From Bifidobacteriaceae bacterium (lineage in GTDB: Bacteria > Actinomycetota > Actinomycetes > Actinomycetales > WQXJ01), in contig JAIRNM010000120.1 of assembly GCA_031258055.1 (NCBI GenBank), forward strand, positions 1-15,515: a stretch of DNA of 15,515 nucleotides, in the 5' to 3' direction. Shown here in pieces: positions 14,642 through 15,515 of this stretch (position 1 is its first letter; each line of letters begins with the position of its first letter). Position numbers and translations under genes: made by a program. The notes beneath the pieces are model-generated. The model did not search any database. It saw only the letters and a program-made list of their open reading frames with translations, and had not been told where the DNA came from.

Positions 14642-15213
14642 AACGGCGGCTGGTTCTGCTAGGTCCGCCGGGGTCTGGCAAGGGCACGCAGGGTTCGCTC
14701 CTCTCGGCTGAGTTAGGCATCCCGACTATCTCCACCGGCGCCCTTTTCCGCGACCAGATCGCGCGGGGCACCGCCTTGGGGGTGGAGGCCCAGACTTATA
14801 TGGCTCAAGGCCACTTGGTGCCAGACCGCGTTGTCAACGCCATGGTCCAGTCCCGCTTGGGTTTGGCCGATGCCGCCGTCGGCTTCATCTTGGACGGTTA
14901 CCCCCGCAACGTTCCCCAGGTCGCGGTCCTCGACTCGATCCTGGCCGAAGCGGATTGGGCTATTGAGGCGGCCGTGTCTTTCGAGTTGCCGGAGGAATTG
15001 ATTGTGGAACGCTTGCTGAAGCGGGCCCAGATTGAGGGGCGCCTTGATGACACAGAACCGGTCATCCGGGAACGCTTGGCGGTCTACCACCTTCAGACGG
15101 AGCCGATCGCGGCGGTTTACCAGTCGCGCGGGCTGCTGACGCCGGTCGACGCGGTCGGTTCGGTTGAGTTAGTGGCTGACCGGGTGCGCCGGGCGCTGGA
15201 GGCAGGCGCGTGA
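14638..15213 (+). CDS. adk: Adenylate kinase (short form)
   Basis: Catalyses AMP + ATP to two ADP in the cytoplasm. The 191 residues contain the P-loop GPPGSGKGTQ (residues 9-18), the AMP-binding part STGALFRDQIARGTALG, the signature FILDGYPRN (usually LDGFPRT), and the lid arginines in RAQIEGRLDDTEPVIRERLA. The long zinc-type lid insert is absent (EGRLDDTE is the short lid), as in other actinobacterial enzymes. GTG start at 14638 overlaps the secY stop (GTGA). secY-adk-map order is the standard actinobacterial arrangement. Confidence 0.98.
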   Translation: MKRRLVLLGPPGSGKGTQGSLLSAELGIPTISTGALFRDQIARGTALGVEAQTYMAQGHLVPDRVVNAMVQSRLGLADAAVGFILDGYPRNVPQVAVLDSILAEADWAIEAAVSFELPEELIVERLLKRAQIEGRLDDTEPVIRERLAVYHLQTEPIAAVYQSRGLLTPVDAVGSVELVADRVRRALEAGA

Positions 15214-15515
15214 GTTTACTGCGGCATCGTCGGGTCGAGCTGAAAACTCCTGCCCAAATCAAGGCCATGCGTGCCTCGGGGCTGGTCACAGCCTCGGCGC
15301 TAGCGGCCGTGCAGGAGGCCTTGGTGGTGGGCGCCCGGGCTGCGGACGTTGACGCGATCGCGGCGGCGGTGATCCGCGCGGCTGGCGCCGCGCCGAACTT
15401 CCTCGGCTATGACGGCTACCCGGCCTCGGTCTGTTTCTCGGTCAACGATGTGGTGGTCCATGGCATCCCCGAATCTCAAGTCCTGCGAACAGGTGACTTG
15501 GTCTCAATTGATTGC
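15210..15515 (+). CDS. map: Type I methionine aminopeptidase (5' part, runs off the window)
   Basis: Removes the initiator methionine from nascent proteins at the ribosome. The first 102 codons are present. IKAMRASGLVTASALAAV matches the N-terminal helix, NFLGYDGYPASVCFSVNDVV then VHGIP carries the substrate-contacting His84 in the family signature, and the window ends at ...VSIDC with Asp101, equivalent to the first metal ligand (Asp97 of E. coli). GTG start at 15210 overlaps the adk stop (GTGA), seven bases after GGAGG (15198-15202). The other metal ligands lie beyond the edge. Expected neighbours beyond are infA, rpmJ and rpsM. Confidence 0.97.
   Translation, partial: MSLLRHRRVELKTPAQIKAMRASGLVTASALAAVQEALVVGARAADVDAIAAAVIRAAGAAPNFLGYDGYPASVCFSVNDVVVHGIPESQVLRTGDLVSIDC

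Overview
The window is a high-GC stretch with Shine-Dalgarno-led, tightly overlapping genes and frequent GTG starts. It ends in the order secY-adk-map and carries a zinc-type S14 (rpsZ). Together these point to a member of the Actinomycetota; no more precise placement is safe from the sequence alone. The dominant feature is the fused S10 and spc ribosomal-protein clusters, all on the plus strand from about 2970 to the right edge: rpsJ-rplC-rplD-rplW-rplB-rpsS-rplV-rpsC-rplP-rpmC-rpsQ-rplN-rplX-rplE-rpsZ-rpsH-rplF-rplR-rpsE-rpmD-rplO-secY-adk-map (map is cut by the edge). Most neighbours overlap by 1 or 4 bases (ATGA, GTGA, TGATG, TAGTG), as expected for one co-translated operon that makes ribosomal proteins, the SecY translocon, adenylate kinase and the first-methionine peptidase.

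The left 2.9 kb is accessory. A minus-strand siderophore-binding lipoprotein gene (cut by the left edge) has a DtxR/IdeR-type iron box upstream. Next is a minus-strand protein with a DUF559-type nuclease-fold C-terminus. Then comes a non-coding stretch with two facing arrays of a 31-bp-period repeat (four units one way, five the other), and then a small plus-strand gene coding for a lone EF-Tu domain 2 without any GTPase domain. A probable promoter and a leader of about 190 nt precede rpsJ.

The ribosomal genes are intact and orthodox in their cores, but several carry unusual tails: L4 has an acidic disordered C-terminal tail of about 118 residues, L5 a Lys/Ala-rich N-terminal tail of about 62 residues, and L22 tails at both ends. 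Three gaps interrupt the packed cluster: rpsZ-rpsH (60 nt, with a hairpin over the rpsH ribosome-binding site), rplR-rpsE (98 nt, exactly filled by a 32-codon ORF with a good Shine-Dalgarno) and rplO-secY (89 nt). The points most worth a second look are the inverted 31-bp arrays, the L4 tail, the bridging small ORF, and the stand-alone EF-Tu domain 2 lying where actinobacteria commonly have tuf.
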